A stretch of DNA of 64,000 nucleotides from Ostrinia nubilalis (GCF_963855985.1 NC_087111.1:873001-937000); one strand, 5' to 3'; counted from the stretch's first letter, positions 23,062 through 34,734 are shown. The notes: generated by a model from the sequence alone, not told the origin. Program-made: numbers and translations.

Positions 23062-23862
23062 TATAGTCTATCCAATATAGCTTGATTAGAATGACAGCTG
23101 CCATCAAAAGTAACGACATAACTTTGTAGTAGCGATCAATGAGAGCTAAATATTGGCGGACAAGAAATAATTCACGTCTGACCTACAAACAATATTTTCG
23201 TCGACAGTGCTTCCAATAAAAATGTTAATTTCGTGTAAATGCAGCGTTAAATTACACCAATAAGTAGTAATTCGAAATTATAAAAATCAAGCTAGAGTAT
23301 TAACGACGTCTCTACAAGGTTATCTCGAGTTACAAAAATGTTAGTGTTGGGACATATCGACAAATGTCATATTAAATTAAAACTAATTTTTTAACATATT
23401 TAAAAATTTTTTTTTCTAACTAATTTTTTAACATATTTAAGTCAAGTTATTCGTTTTTCTAAATGTTCACTATTAAAAACCAAAAAACATTTCATTCTTA
23501 AATAATCAAACAACGGAAATCAATCACCGGTAATTTTTTGGGTATTCATAACACCGTTGCTCTAGAAGAGACGCCCACCGCCCTCTAGCGAGAGGAAAAA
23601 ACCACTGAAGAACACTGATGATAATGACTACGACTTAGGTTGTACACCCTTGACATGAATTTTAAATTTTACTGTCTTTAAATTTAAATCATAATTGTCA
23701 TTTTTATGAATAAAGATATGAAGAAAAATTGGGTGCATTTTTTTATATCATTTTTTCGAAAACTTATCGATACATCTATGTGAACCGTACGAAACATATC
23801 CAGCACTAGTCACATTCGTTTGACAGCCGTCATTCTAATCAAGCTATATTGGATAGACTATA
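23062..23862. mobile_element. 801-bp element with ~40-bp inverted ends
   Basis: TATAGTCTATCCAATATAGC and the following TTGATTAGAATGACAGCTG at left recur as the reverse complement at 23821-23862 with only one or two differences. The termini overlap a TA. The interior holds no transposase-like frame. The superfamily is uncertain; the TA boundary suggests a mariner-like element. Confidence 0.8.
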
Positions 23863-25122
23863 GATTTTTTTTTCACAGAACTTTGAAATAAACTTTTAGA
23901 TTTTGATTGCCACCTACTTGGCCTGCTAGCGTACCAGACTACAAAACTAGCGTGGTTGTAAGTTCAAATCCTTATCTAGTCAAATGTTATTGTGATGAGC
24001 ACAAGCTTTTGAAATTACAACATCTGAAACTACATTCATTCAAGTCAAACTATTCAAAGGAGATTATAAGATTCAAGAACCACAAAAGCACATTAACTTC
24101 AGTGGTAACTGAATAATATTCAAAACTGTCCGCCAAGTCAGCTCCTTTGTCTTTAGCGGACACTAAACCTTTAAATCACTCATAAAAGTAACAAGATTGA
24201 ACATAATTCATAGAGAAGCAGAAGGTTTGCTTCCACTTATCCCGGTAAACATCATTGACGAGACGGTTACCTTTTAATTGAAGTAGTACACATTAGTCTT
24301 CTTCTATCGATATCGATACCAAACTTCCTACAGCCAATCCTTTTTTTTTTGACAAAGGTTTTGGTGTTGAGTTCGTGAGTATCGTGAGGTTAGGGCTTGT
24401 AGAGTCAGGGCGTGAGGAGCTAGATGTTTGGCTCATTATCAAATATGAAAAGAAAGAAAGAAAGAAACTATAGAGCGAGGCATGTGTTCTTAGCTTGGCA
24501 ACATTGTTACATTTTTGGTGGGATAAAACTATTACAATGGTTCACGTTTAGTTTCATTCTGACGTAGAATATAATTGGCGCGTGTGTTTTTTTTTTCGGT
24601 GGATCCTCTTATTTCTATACCAAAACTCCTTAACTGTCCTACCAGTTCAGCGGGTTATGCTACATCTGACAAACAGCTAATGCGTGCTTATAACATTTAT
24701 GTGAAAGTTAGGTACTACTAAACCTTCCTAGTTTATGGCGACTAGAAATAAGTTCTAAAAACTTCGAACTGCAGATGAGCAAACTTCATTGTCTCAGACG
24801 ACTACGACTAAACCTTTGAATCGGCCATAATTTCAGAAAGTAAGGATCCTACAACTTTCCCAGTCCTTTGTAAAAAAAGACAATGGAGGAAACATTAATT
24901 TAACTGCACAAAACCCTGCGAGTAATTGCGGTAAGCTCTCTATTCTTTGCGCAAGTTAAATCCTTTTAAACATGTACACAATATGGTGGGAGGGAAATTA
25001 AAAGGGGGAATGTTTCGTCGCAAATTTTTTAATGCGGCTATTAATTAGTTGATGCCGTGTGTTTGGGGTAGTAAGATTGTATAGGTAACATGAAAGTATA
25101 TGCTTAGTTGCAAAGTTATGCC
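23863..25122. other. Non-coding stretch, little recognised
   Basis: A weak tRNA-like box B (GTAAGTTCAAATCC) near 23957 may be an old SINE head. A GAAA run lies near 24446. No exon recognised. Confidence 0.4.
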
Positions 25123-25162
25123 GCAGGAGAACCAAAGTGACCGACATAGCTCGCAGAATGGA
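25123..25162 (+). mobile_element. Short RTE coding fragment
   Basis: AGGAGAACCAAAGTGACCGA and CATAGCTCGCAGAATGG match the RRTKVTDIARRM segment of RTE. Unlike other copies it lacks the 3' tip, so it has been broken after insertion. Confidence 0.65.
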
Positions 25163-25510
25163 CATGGCGCACAATTTTTGTTGAAGATGCCAAAAAAAAC
25201 TCCAAAAAATTAGAATGAATACTGTATTTTTACTTTTTTGATATCTTTAAAAATGACTGAAATATTCAAGCTCAAAGTCCGCTCTTCCGCTAGGAGCGAT
25301 TTTCCGCGCGGATTTTGAAAATGTGACGTAGTAACATGAAAAGCTGCATGTAAGATATTATCTGTGTACAATGGTTAGAATGGTTAGTAGGGGAGCCGAA
25401 GCGGGGATTTCTGGACTTACTAAAGAGTGGCAGACTAACATACAAGGAAATACTTTGTACCTACCTGGTTGATTACCTCTAAGTATGAATTTTTGACATA
25501 AAACGGCATT
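25163..25510. other. Non-coding stretch, nothing recognised
   Basis: AT-rich DNA; no exon or element recognised. Confidence 0.4.
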
Positions 25511-25552
25511 AGTTCTTATGCCTCTCACCTCAGTTCTTATGCCTCTCACCTC
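25511..25552. repeat. Perfect 21-bp tandem duplication
   Basis: The 21-bp unit beginning AGTTCTTATGCCTCTCACCT occurs twice without a gap or mismatch. Two identical units suggest a recent slippage or small duplication. Confidence 0.9.
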
Positions 25553-25797
25553 AATTAAGCCCAAATTTGAGACCGCAGCCAAACTTTGAGTGACGATGGA
25601 AACTAGCCTAGATGGAGGACACATGAAATTGAACTTCTGCTTCTTCATTGATAAAAACTTATCATTTACCATACCTTATCATTTTGTATTCCATTTTCAA
25701 GTCACTTTTTTTTTGCTTACTGTAAACAAAACGTGGGATTTTTTTAAATCTCAGTTCTTTTGAACGCACATCTGAACGATGTCTGGTTTTAATTTCT

Positions 25798-25895
25798 TCA
25801 GTTACTCCGTGACCATGGCGCTTGCAACAGTGCCGAAATATTGGAAACTCAAAACTAAGGTACATGGTAGCAATCCCGTCAGTAATAATAATAGG
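25798..25895 (+). repeat. Dispersed repeat, inverted copy at 5.35 kb
   Basis: GTGACCATGGCGCTTGCAAC, then AGTGCCGAAATATTGGAAAC and TAGCAATCCCGTCAGTAATA. It resembles a LINE 3' end; a related AACAATCCCGTTAATAAT lies at 14648. Confidence 0.65.
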
Positions 25896-26209
25896 AAAAT
25901 GTCTTGAAAAATAAGTAAATCGTATATTACTTTATGTAACTAATTTTATTATGTATCATACTTATAACTAATCACTTCATTCAGAACTAGAAAACGATTC
26001 CAAGGATTCCACTTTTCTTCAAGAGATGATCAAGATAAAGAGGTATTTATTTTAATTGCTCTTCCAGCATTTCAATTATTCTATCTTGCTTAATGAAATC
26101 TTTTCAATTTTATTTACATGGTCATAACATTTTCACCATTCCTCTGCACCAATTTGTGAGGTACACCTGAAACCCCCGATAAAGCAGCTATTATAAGAAT
26201 AATATTTAA

Positions 26210-27166
26210 CCCTTAACTGGTATCGTAAATTGGACATACGTAACTGGTATCATGGGGGCCGCGCGGCCCCCATACTATGTTTGCTTGTAAGAAGCATGTT
26301 TTACCTATATACTTGAATAAATGCTCATAAATGATATATATCAGGCTTTTTCTGTGTAATCATTTAGTTTTTATTGTATTAAATCTTCTTGCTTATATAC
26401 TTCAAGACATTACATAATAGTAACAATTTTTTACATAATATTTTTTAACGTTACAAATATCTATGAAACCTATCGTTTAGAAAGTTATAACCAAAAATAT
26501 TATTATTTTATTTAATCCATAATAATGTGAACTTAATAATAAATAACGTTTTAATGTAATGTTTAATAAAAATAATAAGCATTTTATAAAAATAAAAACA
26601 TAAATATTATGTTGACAAACATTAGCAGGTGCTGGTGGATTTTAAGACCACTTGTATTTATTTTTTCATAGTAGCTGGATTGACTAGGTCCTACAACATT
26701 TCATTTTCACTCTCTGAAGAAAAATCTTGAAAATCAGAATCAATATCCTCATTATCGACCGAATATTGGTTATTGGGTCTTCACAATGACCTATAATTTT
26801 ATTATCACTATATCCTTCTTCTGGGATGCTACTAATCACTAACTTGGAATCAAAAACTTCGTCCTAGGTATCTTCTATTGTTTTATCACTTATAAGTCAT
26901 CAATACTGCAAAAAAAACAAAAAACAAATAAAAATTGCCATGAAAAAAAAACTAACGTAACTGGTATCGTGGGGGCCGCACGGACCCCAACACGTGCATA
27001 TCTTCGTCCTGGTGAATGATGCAGTGCTGAAACGCCTGCACCAGACGCGAGTAGCGCCGAAATAAGAATACCAAAAATATAGGCTGCCCACGATGCGTAG
27101 CTTCTTAGAAATCAAAGAAAACGTCAAGCGTGGGGGCCGCGCGGCCCCCACGATACCAGTTAAGGG
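26210..27166. mobile_element. piggyBac-like element, 957 bp, TTAA flanks
   Basis: Ends CCCTTAACTGGTATCGT at left and ACGATACCAGTTAAGGG at right, flanked by TTAA (26206-26209, 27167-27170), the signature of piggyBac. Three GC palindromes of the type TGGGGGCCGCGCGGCCCCCA lie near 26253, 26970 and 27131. On the minus strand at about 26690-26880 a broken frame includes DIDSDFQDFSSESENEML, resembling the acidic N-terminus of piggyBac transposases, with stops and a frameshift. It is therefore a deletion derivative with no functional transposase. Confidence 0.85.
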
Positions 27167-27170
27167 TTAA

Positions 27171-27876
27171 AAAAACCCTTCTGACGCAGTTAGGTAATAA
27201 ACTAAATGTATCAAATTTCACTCCAACTTACTGTCAACTCAACGACGTGCTTTAAAATCAAAGATTGACTTTGAATTATGCCTTTTTTTACAATACACAT
27301 TGAAAACAATATGACTTGCTTGAGCTTTTTCGACTTTTTCACAAAAATAACAAATAGGCATGAAGAGATTACAAAATTTCTGCAGCGACTGACAGTTCAG
27401 TTCACTTGATTTACTTTGACAGGTGACAATAAATCCATAGACATTTGCCATATGAAAGACACACTTTTCCAATATTTTTGTTTGCCATGAGATTCTGGTA
27501 CACCTATACCTATCATTTATTGAAAAGTTAAACTAAATTTTTTCAGCACAACGAAAATATGCTTTGGCGTGTAGCAATGCAACGTGACAACTGCAGTTCG
27601 GACTTCTTTATGCGTCCACTACACATACAATAAAATTCGAACTATCGCACATTTTTTCTTTTTAATTCTTATTCAGTAAAAAATGTTTCATTCAAAATTC
27701 AAAAGTTATTATCATATGACAGAACTTATGACCAGATTATGTACATTGAATAAAATATTTTTCTTTTTATCATCAAGCTTAGCAGTCTAATAAGTTACTA
27801 TGACACTCGAGTTAATCCACATTCAGCACCATAGCCTCCCATTCTACAAGGCCCTCTACAAATGTCAAAACGTCAC
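27171..27876. other. Non-coding stretch, nothing recognised
   Basis: A 77-codon minus-strand open frame (27239-27472) has CYFCEKVEKAQ-type cysteines but no family match known to me, and is not called. Confidence 0.35.
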
Positions 27877-28139
27877 TTAACCCTTTTAGCACCAGTTCTT
27901 TTGTTTTTGAGAAGATGTACCCAAATTTTTATATCAATTAAATTATAGTCTAATCGTTTGGTACAAATTAACGTGGTTACCTGGAAAGTGTTCCGGGAGT
28001 TTTGAAAATTGGTGATTAAAATAGATTTCGCTATGCTCTCTGTTAGTCTGTTAGTTAAGTGTGATTGCCGCGCTCGTTGCGAAATTGGAAAAATGCTGCC
28101 TTAGAGAAGATTTTTGATAGTTACATTCTTTCCTATTTC

Positions 28140-28560
28140 GTCGTTACAGCCAAATGACGTTCACTGCTGGACAAAGGCGAGAATCCTTTGGGTTTTCCAT
28201 AGGTTTTTCATAATGAACAGTCCTGCGCTGCCCGCATTCAGGTTCTTCCCGCGACCTTTACCAGATCGTCGTCCCACCTAGTAGGAGGCCTGCCCACGCT
28301 ACGTCTTCCAGCCCGTGGTCGCCACTCAAGAAATTTTCTACCCCAATGGCCATCGTCTCTACGAGCTATGTGTCCCGCCCACTGCCACTTGATTTTAGCA
28401 ATTCTGCGTGCTATGTCGGTCACTTTGGTTCTCCTGCGGATCTCCTCATTTCTGATTCGATCACGCAGGGACACCCCGAGCATAGCCCGCTCCATCACCC
28501 TTTGGGTGACCTTGAGCCTTCTTATGAGGCCCATAGTAAGCGACCACGTTTCAGAACCTT
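28140..28560 (-). mobile_element. RTE C-terminal fragment, GAAC-repeat subfamily
   Basis: The best RTE copy here. The minus-strand frame reads MGLIRRLKVTQRVMERAMLG, then VSLRDRIRNEEIRRRTKVTD and IAKIKWQWAGHIARRDDGHW, down to WDDDLVKVAGRT. This is the region C-terminal to the reverse transcriptase in the RTE clade. The tip near 28140 has lost the GAAC tail. It lies inside the TTAA-flanked element. Confidence 0.92.
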
Positions 28561-28583
28561 AAACTTTCCTATTTATTTCACGA

Positions 28584-28888
28584 CTAGCTTTTTCCTGCGG
28601 ATTCACCCGCGTGAAATTTAGTGTCACAGATCGGCATAAATTATAGCCTATATGTTAATCTGGGTTACAAACAATAATATTGTACAGTTTCAACAAAATC
28701 CGTTGAGTAACCTGAGACACAGGAATCTTCCTAGTTCAGGTATCAACCCACCAACATTCTTACTTTTTGTTTTTCCTGATTGTTTGTTATCATAATATTA
28801 TCTGTTAATGTTGGTGAGAAATAAACATTACTTTATTTTAAACATCGAGTCATCCAAACTTTCGCATTTACCTATAATATTAGTAGGA
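28584..28888 (-). mobile_element. Helitron-like element
   Basis: CTAGCTTTTTCCTGCGGATT with CACCCGCGTG at the hairpin end, and TATAATATTAGTAGGA (the reverse of TCCTACTAATATTATA) at the other end. It shares AGCCTATATGTTAATCTGGG with the copy at 61002. Confidence 0.8.
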
Positions 28889-29741
28889 TACAATTATGTA
28901 ATGTAGAATTTTTTATACTTCAGCATATTTAGGACACCCGACAGCGTGTCCTGCCATGATCAAAGAAAAAAGAACTCGCAATTTAGCAGGTACATTAATT
29001 TGACTGTTTCACAACTCTAAATCTATTTAAAGTTAAATGTTATGTTATGTAAGTACATTACATGAAATTTATCACATTTATCAAAGCTTCTTAGCTTGTC
29101 TATGTCCCAATATAAAATGAAAAAATTAGTTGTCAAAAACCTTTTTTGAGGCGGATTTTTTTCAATAAGGCGGGCGCGCGCGCGGCTATAAACGAGGTCA
29201 CAAAATTCGGAAAGAACATAGCGAAATCTATTTATTCACCAATTTTCAAAAATTCCGGAAAACTTTCCAAGTAAAATTAACAAATAACTGTACTATTTAC
29301 TCGTTATTGAGCACAGACACAAACTTAATTATTTTTCCAGTAAATTTATATTTAAGTGCATAAATGTAAAAATGGCTTCATATTGCACAAAATTGGCAAT
29401 AGGTGGCATAATAATGGTTACTTTTTTAGCGCCTAGTTTGAAATGTGATTGAACGATGACAACTAACAACAGTTGTCAGTTAGGTAAAATTTTATTTTAG
29501 TTGGAAAAAGACAAAAAGTGGTAAATGGGTTAACGTGCGGGGGCTGCAAAATCATGTTGTGACGTCACGCGCGAATATTGGAAATTTTTGAAAAATTTAA
29601 AAAGTCCGTAAACTTCTCGAGGCTCTATCTTCGGTAATACTGGATGGATTGAGGTGAAATAAAAACTAGTGTAATGTGTGTGATCTAAACTTTAAATTAA
29701 GTCATAATTTAACTTAATATTACAACTTATGCGTGTTGTCC

Positions 29742-29992
29742 ATTGCTAAAATCAAGTGGCAGTGGGCGGGGCAAATAGCTCGTAGAGACGATGGCCGTTG
29801 AGGCAGAAAAGTTCTCGAGTGGCGACCACGGGCTGGAAGACGTAGCGTGGCCAGGCCTCCTACTAGGTGGACCGGCGATCTGGTGAAGGTCGCGGGAAGA
29901 GCCTGGATGCTGGCAGCGCGGAACCGTTCATTATGGAAAGCCTTGGAGGAGGCCTTTGTTCAGCAGGGTCATTTGGCGGAAACGAACGAACG
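29742..29992 (+). mobile_element. RTE C-terminal fragment, GAAC-repeat subfamily
   Basis: Begins ATTGCTAAAATCAAGTGGCA (IAKIKWQ), continues WAGQIARR... and RWTGDLVKVAGRAWM, and ends CGGAAACGAACGAACGA. The glycine codon of RWGRK is replaced by a stop near 29800, and the copy is 5'-truncated. Confidence 0.9.
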
Positions 29993-30268
29993 ATATGCTT
30001 AGTTTAAGTGAAAATTGTTTTCCGGTCTGACTCTCTCTTTTATTCAATGTTTTACGACTGAATAAATTTTCTAAGCATTAGAGAAGGATGAAGGCAACTT
30101 TTTGTCGCGAAAAAATTCAAAGGGGGTGCTATAGAGGATAAAATAAAGTCCACGCGGGTAGTCTTATTTATGTAGATAAAACCTTTTTCATTGTCAGACC
30201 TATTGCGTACTATCTTTTTTGCATCTCAAACAAAAATAAAGCGGTGTAATTGGGAACCTTGCTGTACT

Positions 30269-30505
30269 CATCATCATCATCATCATCTCAGCCACAGGAC
30301 GTCCACTGCTGAACATAGGCCTCCCCCAATGCTTTCCATGTTACCCGGTTGGTAGCGGCTTGCGTTCAGCGCTTTCCTGCTACCCTTACGATGTCGTCGG
30401 TCCACCTTGTGGGTGGACGTCCCACGCTGCGTTTTCCGGTACGCGGCCTCCATTCCAGAACCTTGCTGCCCCATCGGCCGTCAGTTCTGCGTACTATGTG
30501 CCCTT
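30269..30505 (-). mobile_element. RTE 3' tail, GAT-repeat subfamily
   Basis: (CATCAT)n, CTCAGCCACAGGACGTCCAC and CATAGGCCTCCCCCAATGCT, then GTCGGTCCACCTTGTGGGTG. On the minus strand it reads MGQQGSGMEAAYRKTQRGTS, the frame-shifted counterpart of RTE. Confidence 0.88.
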
Positions 30506-30794
30506 GCTGTAGGTACTAGTAGCAGTCATTTAGTAACCTAACAGCGAAACTTTTTTCATTCCGATCTAATGCGACACAATACATCCATCCTAAAATAGTC
30601 GTGGAAAATATATCAACGAGCGTTTTTCTGATATTGGATCGTAAAGCAACGTATATTCAATTTAGTTTCCGATAATCCTATTTCATATCCACGAGATGAA
30701 AGACAAAGTTGAGTGTCAAAGAGTTATTGCGTACTTCTATTTTGTCTCATCTTAAAGTGCATACTTAAAGAGGAAAAAACCTAGAAACTCGGTC

Positions 30795-30835
30795 AAGTGC
30801 GAGTTAGACAAGATGCGTATTAGTTACAAAACGGA
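30795..30835 (+). repeat. Fragment of the GGTCAAGTG...GGGTTCCGT repeat
   Basis: CGGTCAAGTGCGAGTTAGAC matches the start of the longer copy at 39310. Confidence 0.5.
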
Positions 30836-30900
30836 TCTCAAAACTGTATTCAATTTCAAGCATAAAGTGAGACTTTTGTTTGGTTGTATTTTAATATTTA

Positions 30901-31100
30901 GATCAATCAAAGAACTGAATGACTGACTGACTGACATAGTGATCTATCAATGCACAGCCCAAACCACTGGACGGATCGGGCTGAAAGGCATGCAGGTAGA
31001 TGTTATGACGTAGGCATCCGCTAAGAAAGGATTTTACGAAACTCCACCCCTAAGGGGGTAAAACGGGATCCACGCGTACGAAGTCGCGGGCGGCCGCTAG
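30901..31100 (+). mobile_element. Helitron-like element, GCGGCCGC subfamily
   Basis: GACTGACTGACTGACATAGT at the left, CACTGGACGGATCGGGCTGA inside, and GTCGCGGGCGGCCGCTAG at the 3' end. It has the opposite orientation to the copies at 5872, 12693 and 33841. Confidence 0.82.
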
Positions 31101-31319
31101 TAATCTTATAAGATTTTAAACTTTCGCGTTCCATTTCAACTAAAAAATGTTGCGTTGAGACCCGTGTTTCTCTAAATTTAATATAATCTTAGACAGAGAC
31201 TAATAGTTACTTTATTTGTGCTTATTCATCCTTTTGGATTGAAAAGGCTTATACTGGGGGATGATTTTTGACATTGGAGCATATTCGACGCGAAACAAAA
31301 CTGAGTGAATGAATGATTC

Positions 31320-31372
31320 ATCATCATCATTTCAGGCACAGAACGTCAATTGCTGAACATAGGCCTCCCTAA
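31320..31372 (-). mobile_element. Short RTE tip, GAT-repeat subfamily
   Basis: CATCATCATTTCAGGCACAG, then AACGTCAATTGCTGAACATA and GGCCTCCC. It lies 55 bp before a second RTE tail in the same orientation. Confidence 0.8.
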
Positions 31373-31426
31373 ATGGGCTGACTATAAAAGATGCAGCAAA
31401 CAACATCATTGCAATTGTTTTTATTC

Positions 31427-31808
31427 GTCATCATCATCATCATTTCAGCCATAGGACGTCTACTGCTGAACATAGGCCTCCCCCAATGCTTTCCATGTTG
31501 ATCGATTGGTAGCGGCTTGTGGGTGGACGTCCCACGCTGCGTTTTCCGGTACGCGGCCTCCATTCCAGAACCTTACTGCCCCATCGGCCGTCAGTTCTGC
31601 GTACTATGTGTCCTGCCTTATTGCCACTTCAGCTTGCTAATCCGTCGGGCTATGTCAGCGACTTTAGTTCGTTTACGGATCTCCTCATTTCTGATTCGAT
31701 CTCGTAAAGAAACACCGAGCATAGCCCTCTCCATAGCACGCACTTTGAGCTTCTGTATAAGGCCTATAGTGAGAGGCCACGTTTTCGAGCCATAAGTCAT
31801 CACTGGTA
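31427..31808 (-). mobile_element. RTE C-terminal fragment, GAT-repeat subfamily
   Basis: The minus-strand frame gives MLPVMTYGSKTWPLTIGLIQ, KLKVRAMERAMLGVSLRDRI and RNEEIRKRTKVADIARRISK. The motif YGSETW/YGSKTW and the following RxMERAMLG are diagnostic of RTE-clade C-termini. A 50-60 bp deletion removes the DDIVKVAG segment. Confidence 0.92.
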
Positions 31809-32192
31809 ACACACATTGTATTTGGTTGTTTTATTCCTCACAATCTGACAAATTTAGCTCCACAACCTCTCAAAGACTTTCTCTCTTTCACAAATTACTC
31901 CGTCCCTAAAATTCCAAATTTGGAGACTCAAACCCGGAACTCGACGGAAGCTAGGCTCTTTGCCAACCTTCCATTTCCTTCAATATCAGTTCTTACGTAA
32001 CAAAGCGTCATGTTGCAAGGATTTAGAGAGCTCGGCAAGATTTATAACGCCTTGTTAGTCTGCACAAACAAACGAAAATGTCTTTATTTTGGCGCTTCTT
32101 TCGCGATTTGGCGAACGATTTAGGAAATTACTCCCTTATTTAAAAAATCTGGCGGATTATAGTCAAAGCCAAAAATAACTTTATTTGTAAGT
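31809..32192. other. Non-coding stretch, nothing recognised
   Basis: Spacer between two RTE tails; no exon seen. Confidence 0.4.
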
Positions 32193-32467
32193 CATCATCA
32201 TCATCATCATCATTTCAGCCACAGGACGTCCACTGCTGAACATAGGCCTCCCCCAATGCTTTCCATGTTGATCGATTGGTAGCGGCCTGCGTTCAGCGCT
32301 TCCCTGCTACCTTTACGATGTCGTCGGTCTACCTTGTAGGTGGACGTCCCACGCTGCGTTTTCCGGTACACGGCCTCCATTCCAGAACCTTTCTGCCCCA
32401 TCGGCCGTCAGTTCTGCGTACTATGTGCCCTGCCCATTGCCACTTCAGCTTGCTAATCCGTCGGCTA
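32193..32467 (-). mobile_element. RTE 3' tail, GAT-repeat subfamily
   Basis: (CAT)7-like end, TTTCAGCCACAGGACGTCCA and TTCCATGTTGATCGATTGGT, ending at CTTGCTAATCCGTCGGC. Nearly identical to the copies at 30269 and 31427. Confidence 0.9.
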
Positions 32468-32537
32468 TTTGTAAGTATTAGACTATTAAAATAGTTTTAA
32501 CGAAAATCAAATACGTTACAGTTTTATGCCCTTATGG

Positions 32538-32635
32538 ATCATTTACATGTCTCAATCCTTTTGTCCTACCAGCGTTTTGAGACCAACTTTTGGCAAGTGC
32601 TGAGAAGAAGCGCCGCAACAAAACAAACTCAGTCG
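32538..32635 (-). repeat. Retroelement fragment (CTTCTCAGCAC family)
   Basis: ACATGTCTCAATCCTTTTGT, then CCTACCAGCGTTTTGAGACC and GTGCTGAGAAGAAGCGCCGC: a reverse copy. Confidence 0.7.
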
Positions 32636-33450
32636 CAACTGCAGCAACTATTACTAAATACATAATAAGTAGTAGCAGAGTAACTTTATTGGCATTAAGT
32701 TTATCCTCTGTACCGTTTTTCTGTGCAAGAATATTTTAAACAAAATTAAACGTCGCCAAAGTTTGTTAGGTACCGATTAAAACAAGATGCTCGATTGAAG
32801 AATCTTGAGGACACGGAGAAAAAATGAACGAAGGGGACTAGAAAACCCTAGATTAAAACTTTCTTATGTCATCTACTTGTTCCTACACAGACTAAAACAT
32901 TAATTTTTGTCAGTGCCAACAATTTTTCATTACAAATTCTTGTGAACACAACTTCTCTTTATTTATACACGAATTCACAGGCGAAAGCATGAAAAATTGC
33001 GCCGTAATTCAGTCCTGAATGGGAGGAAATTGTGTTTTCTTTCATCGCACCTTTCAATTAACACGGTGTCTCAGGAAAAATTAATTTTCCGAAGTAAATG
33101 GGATTTCAGAACCAAAAGCTTCGGCGTGCAGGAGTAAACATGGTGACATACGGGAAACCATTGCGAGCAGGAACGGTGGAGTTGGTGGTTGGAAGAATAA
33201 GTTCCTACTACATGTTACAAACAAAAAAATGTTTTAACACGTAACATAAATGTAGTACTTATTCTTCAAAATCATATTTATATTTTACACGCTACTCTAT
33301 TTTTCATAAAAAGAGGAAACGTTATTTACAACTGTCAAGTTTCTCTTTGATTACCAGCTTCAACTTCAGCTACTTATAGTAAAGTATATTTTTTCTAGTT
33401 TTTTCTGGATGGCTAATAAATTTGACTAATTTAATTGAGGTGAGAATTGG
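32636..33450. other. Non-coding stretch, nothing recognised
   Basis: AT-rich DNA with no exon or element recognised. A short pair TTCCTACTACATGTTAC... and GTAACATAAATGTAGTACTT near 33200-33260 is loosely inverted. Confidence 0.4.
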
Positions 33451-33605
33451 GGTTGGGGTAGGCCCACTACTAGGTGGACCAACGAATCTGGTGAAGGTCA
33501 CGGGAATTACCTGGATGCGGGCAGCGCAGGACCGGTCATTATGGAAAGCCTTGGGGGATGCCTTTGTCCAGCAGTGGACATCCTTTAGCTGAAGAAACGA
33601 ACGAG
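33451..33605 (+). mobile_element. RTE 3' tail, GAAC-repeat subfamily
   Basis: CCCACTACTAGGTGGACCAA, then GGTGAAGGTCACGGGAATTA and GCCTTTGTCCAGCAGTGGAC, ending GAAACGAACGA. Confidence 0.88.
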
Positions 33606-33840
33606 AATTGGGATTAATATTGATTTTGATGTATTTAATTGTGAGGTAACTGTAAAAGTATTTTTAAGTAGCCGCTCACAATATAGTCCCGTGTGTCCCT
33701 GTCTCCTTTCAATGTCCTTATTACGAAAACAGTGCTACAATCATTGTTCAATGAGAGAGGCGACAAGGAATGCTACATTATTTGAACATCGAAATGCTGG
33801 ATTTACGAGTATTTGTGTGGTAAATATAATTATTAGTAAA

Positions 33841-34060
33841 CTAGCGGCCGCCCGCGACTTCGTACACGAGGATCCTGTTTTACCCCCTTAGGAGTGGAGT
33901 TTCGTAAAATCCTTTCTTAGCGGATGCCTACGTCATAACATCTACCTGCATGCCTTTCAGCCCGATCCGTCCAGTGGTTTGGGATGTGCGTTGATAGATC
34001 ACTATGTCAATCAGTCAGTCAATCACCTTTGAGTTATATATATTTGGCATCGTGATTTGT
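33841..34060 (-). mobile_element. Helitron-like element, GCGGCCGC subfamily
   Basis: CTAGCGGCCGCCCGCGACTT, then GTTTCGTAAAATCCTTTCTT, GATCCGTCCAGTGGTTTGGG and TCAATCAGTCAGTCAATCAC. Confidence 0.82.
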
Positions 34061-34191
34061 TTAATAGTTTACTTACATAAAGTAACAAAACTTTGGAATG
34101 TTGCGTGAAGAAGTTTTAGTTAGGTGCAGTTACAACTTGTGAAAAAACACTGATAAGCTGGATTTTACAAGCCCAAGACAGGGTAAAATGC

Positions 34192-34250
34192 ACATTGGAG
34201 AGGCCTATATCCAGCAGTGGATTGCTATAAGCTGACGATAATGATGATGT
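34192..34250 (+). mobile_element. RTE tip, GAT-repeat subfamily
   Basis: GAGGCCTATATCCAGCAGTG, then a degraded GCTATAAGCTGA and ATAATGATGATG tail. Confidence 0.7.
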
Positions 34251-34734
34251 TAATAACATTTGGCCAGAAAAAAGACACAGTTTTAATGTATCTAGTCGAG
34301 TCTGTTCCGTTTCCAATATACGTACTGACGTAGATATAAATCTTATTGGCTTTGGCAACTGTAAATGCTAAGCTAAACTTTACGACTCTCAATGTCTGAT
34401 GCATGGCATGACATCAATCGGACAGTTCGTTGAAAATGCGTACGAGAATTAATGGCAATCTGCCATCTCCATAAAGCTTTCATTTATTATCCGCATCGAT
34501 GTCAGACATGCTGACGTGATAGCGAAATAAACTATAAAACAACCCATTCAATTCGAGGGTCGAGCTGACGCAGCGCGTGGGAATCACCCATAGATATCGG
34601 TGCTCGCAAATTGAAATTGGGGAGATATTCAAGATTAAGGCTGAATGCACCACCAAACTGTAACGATACTATAACCGGTGGTAACCAGCTTTACTGCGTC
34701 AAAGTCAAAGTAAAAAAATCTTTTTTGTATTATA
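34251..34734. other. Non-coding stretch, little recognised
   Basis: Bases 34640-34690 (GGCTGAATGCACCACCAAAC ... ATAACCGGTGGT) look like one end of the GTTGCACC MITE; no matching right end was found. Confidence 0.45.

Larger units (their letters stand above)
27881..29529. mobile_element. Probable piggyBac-like element with nested insertions
   Basis: TTAA flanks at 27877-27880 and 29530-29533 border CCCTTTTAGCACCA at left and, in reverse, CCCATTTACCACTT at right. A longer inverted match lies further in: TTTTGAAAATTGGTGATTAA and ATAGATTTCGCTATG near 28000-28035 recur inverted near 29215-29265. An RTE tail (28140-28560) and a Helitron (28584-28888) sit inside. The transposase is absent. Confidence 0.6.
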
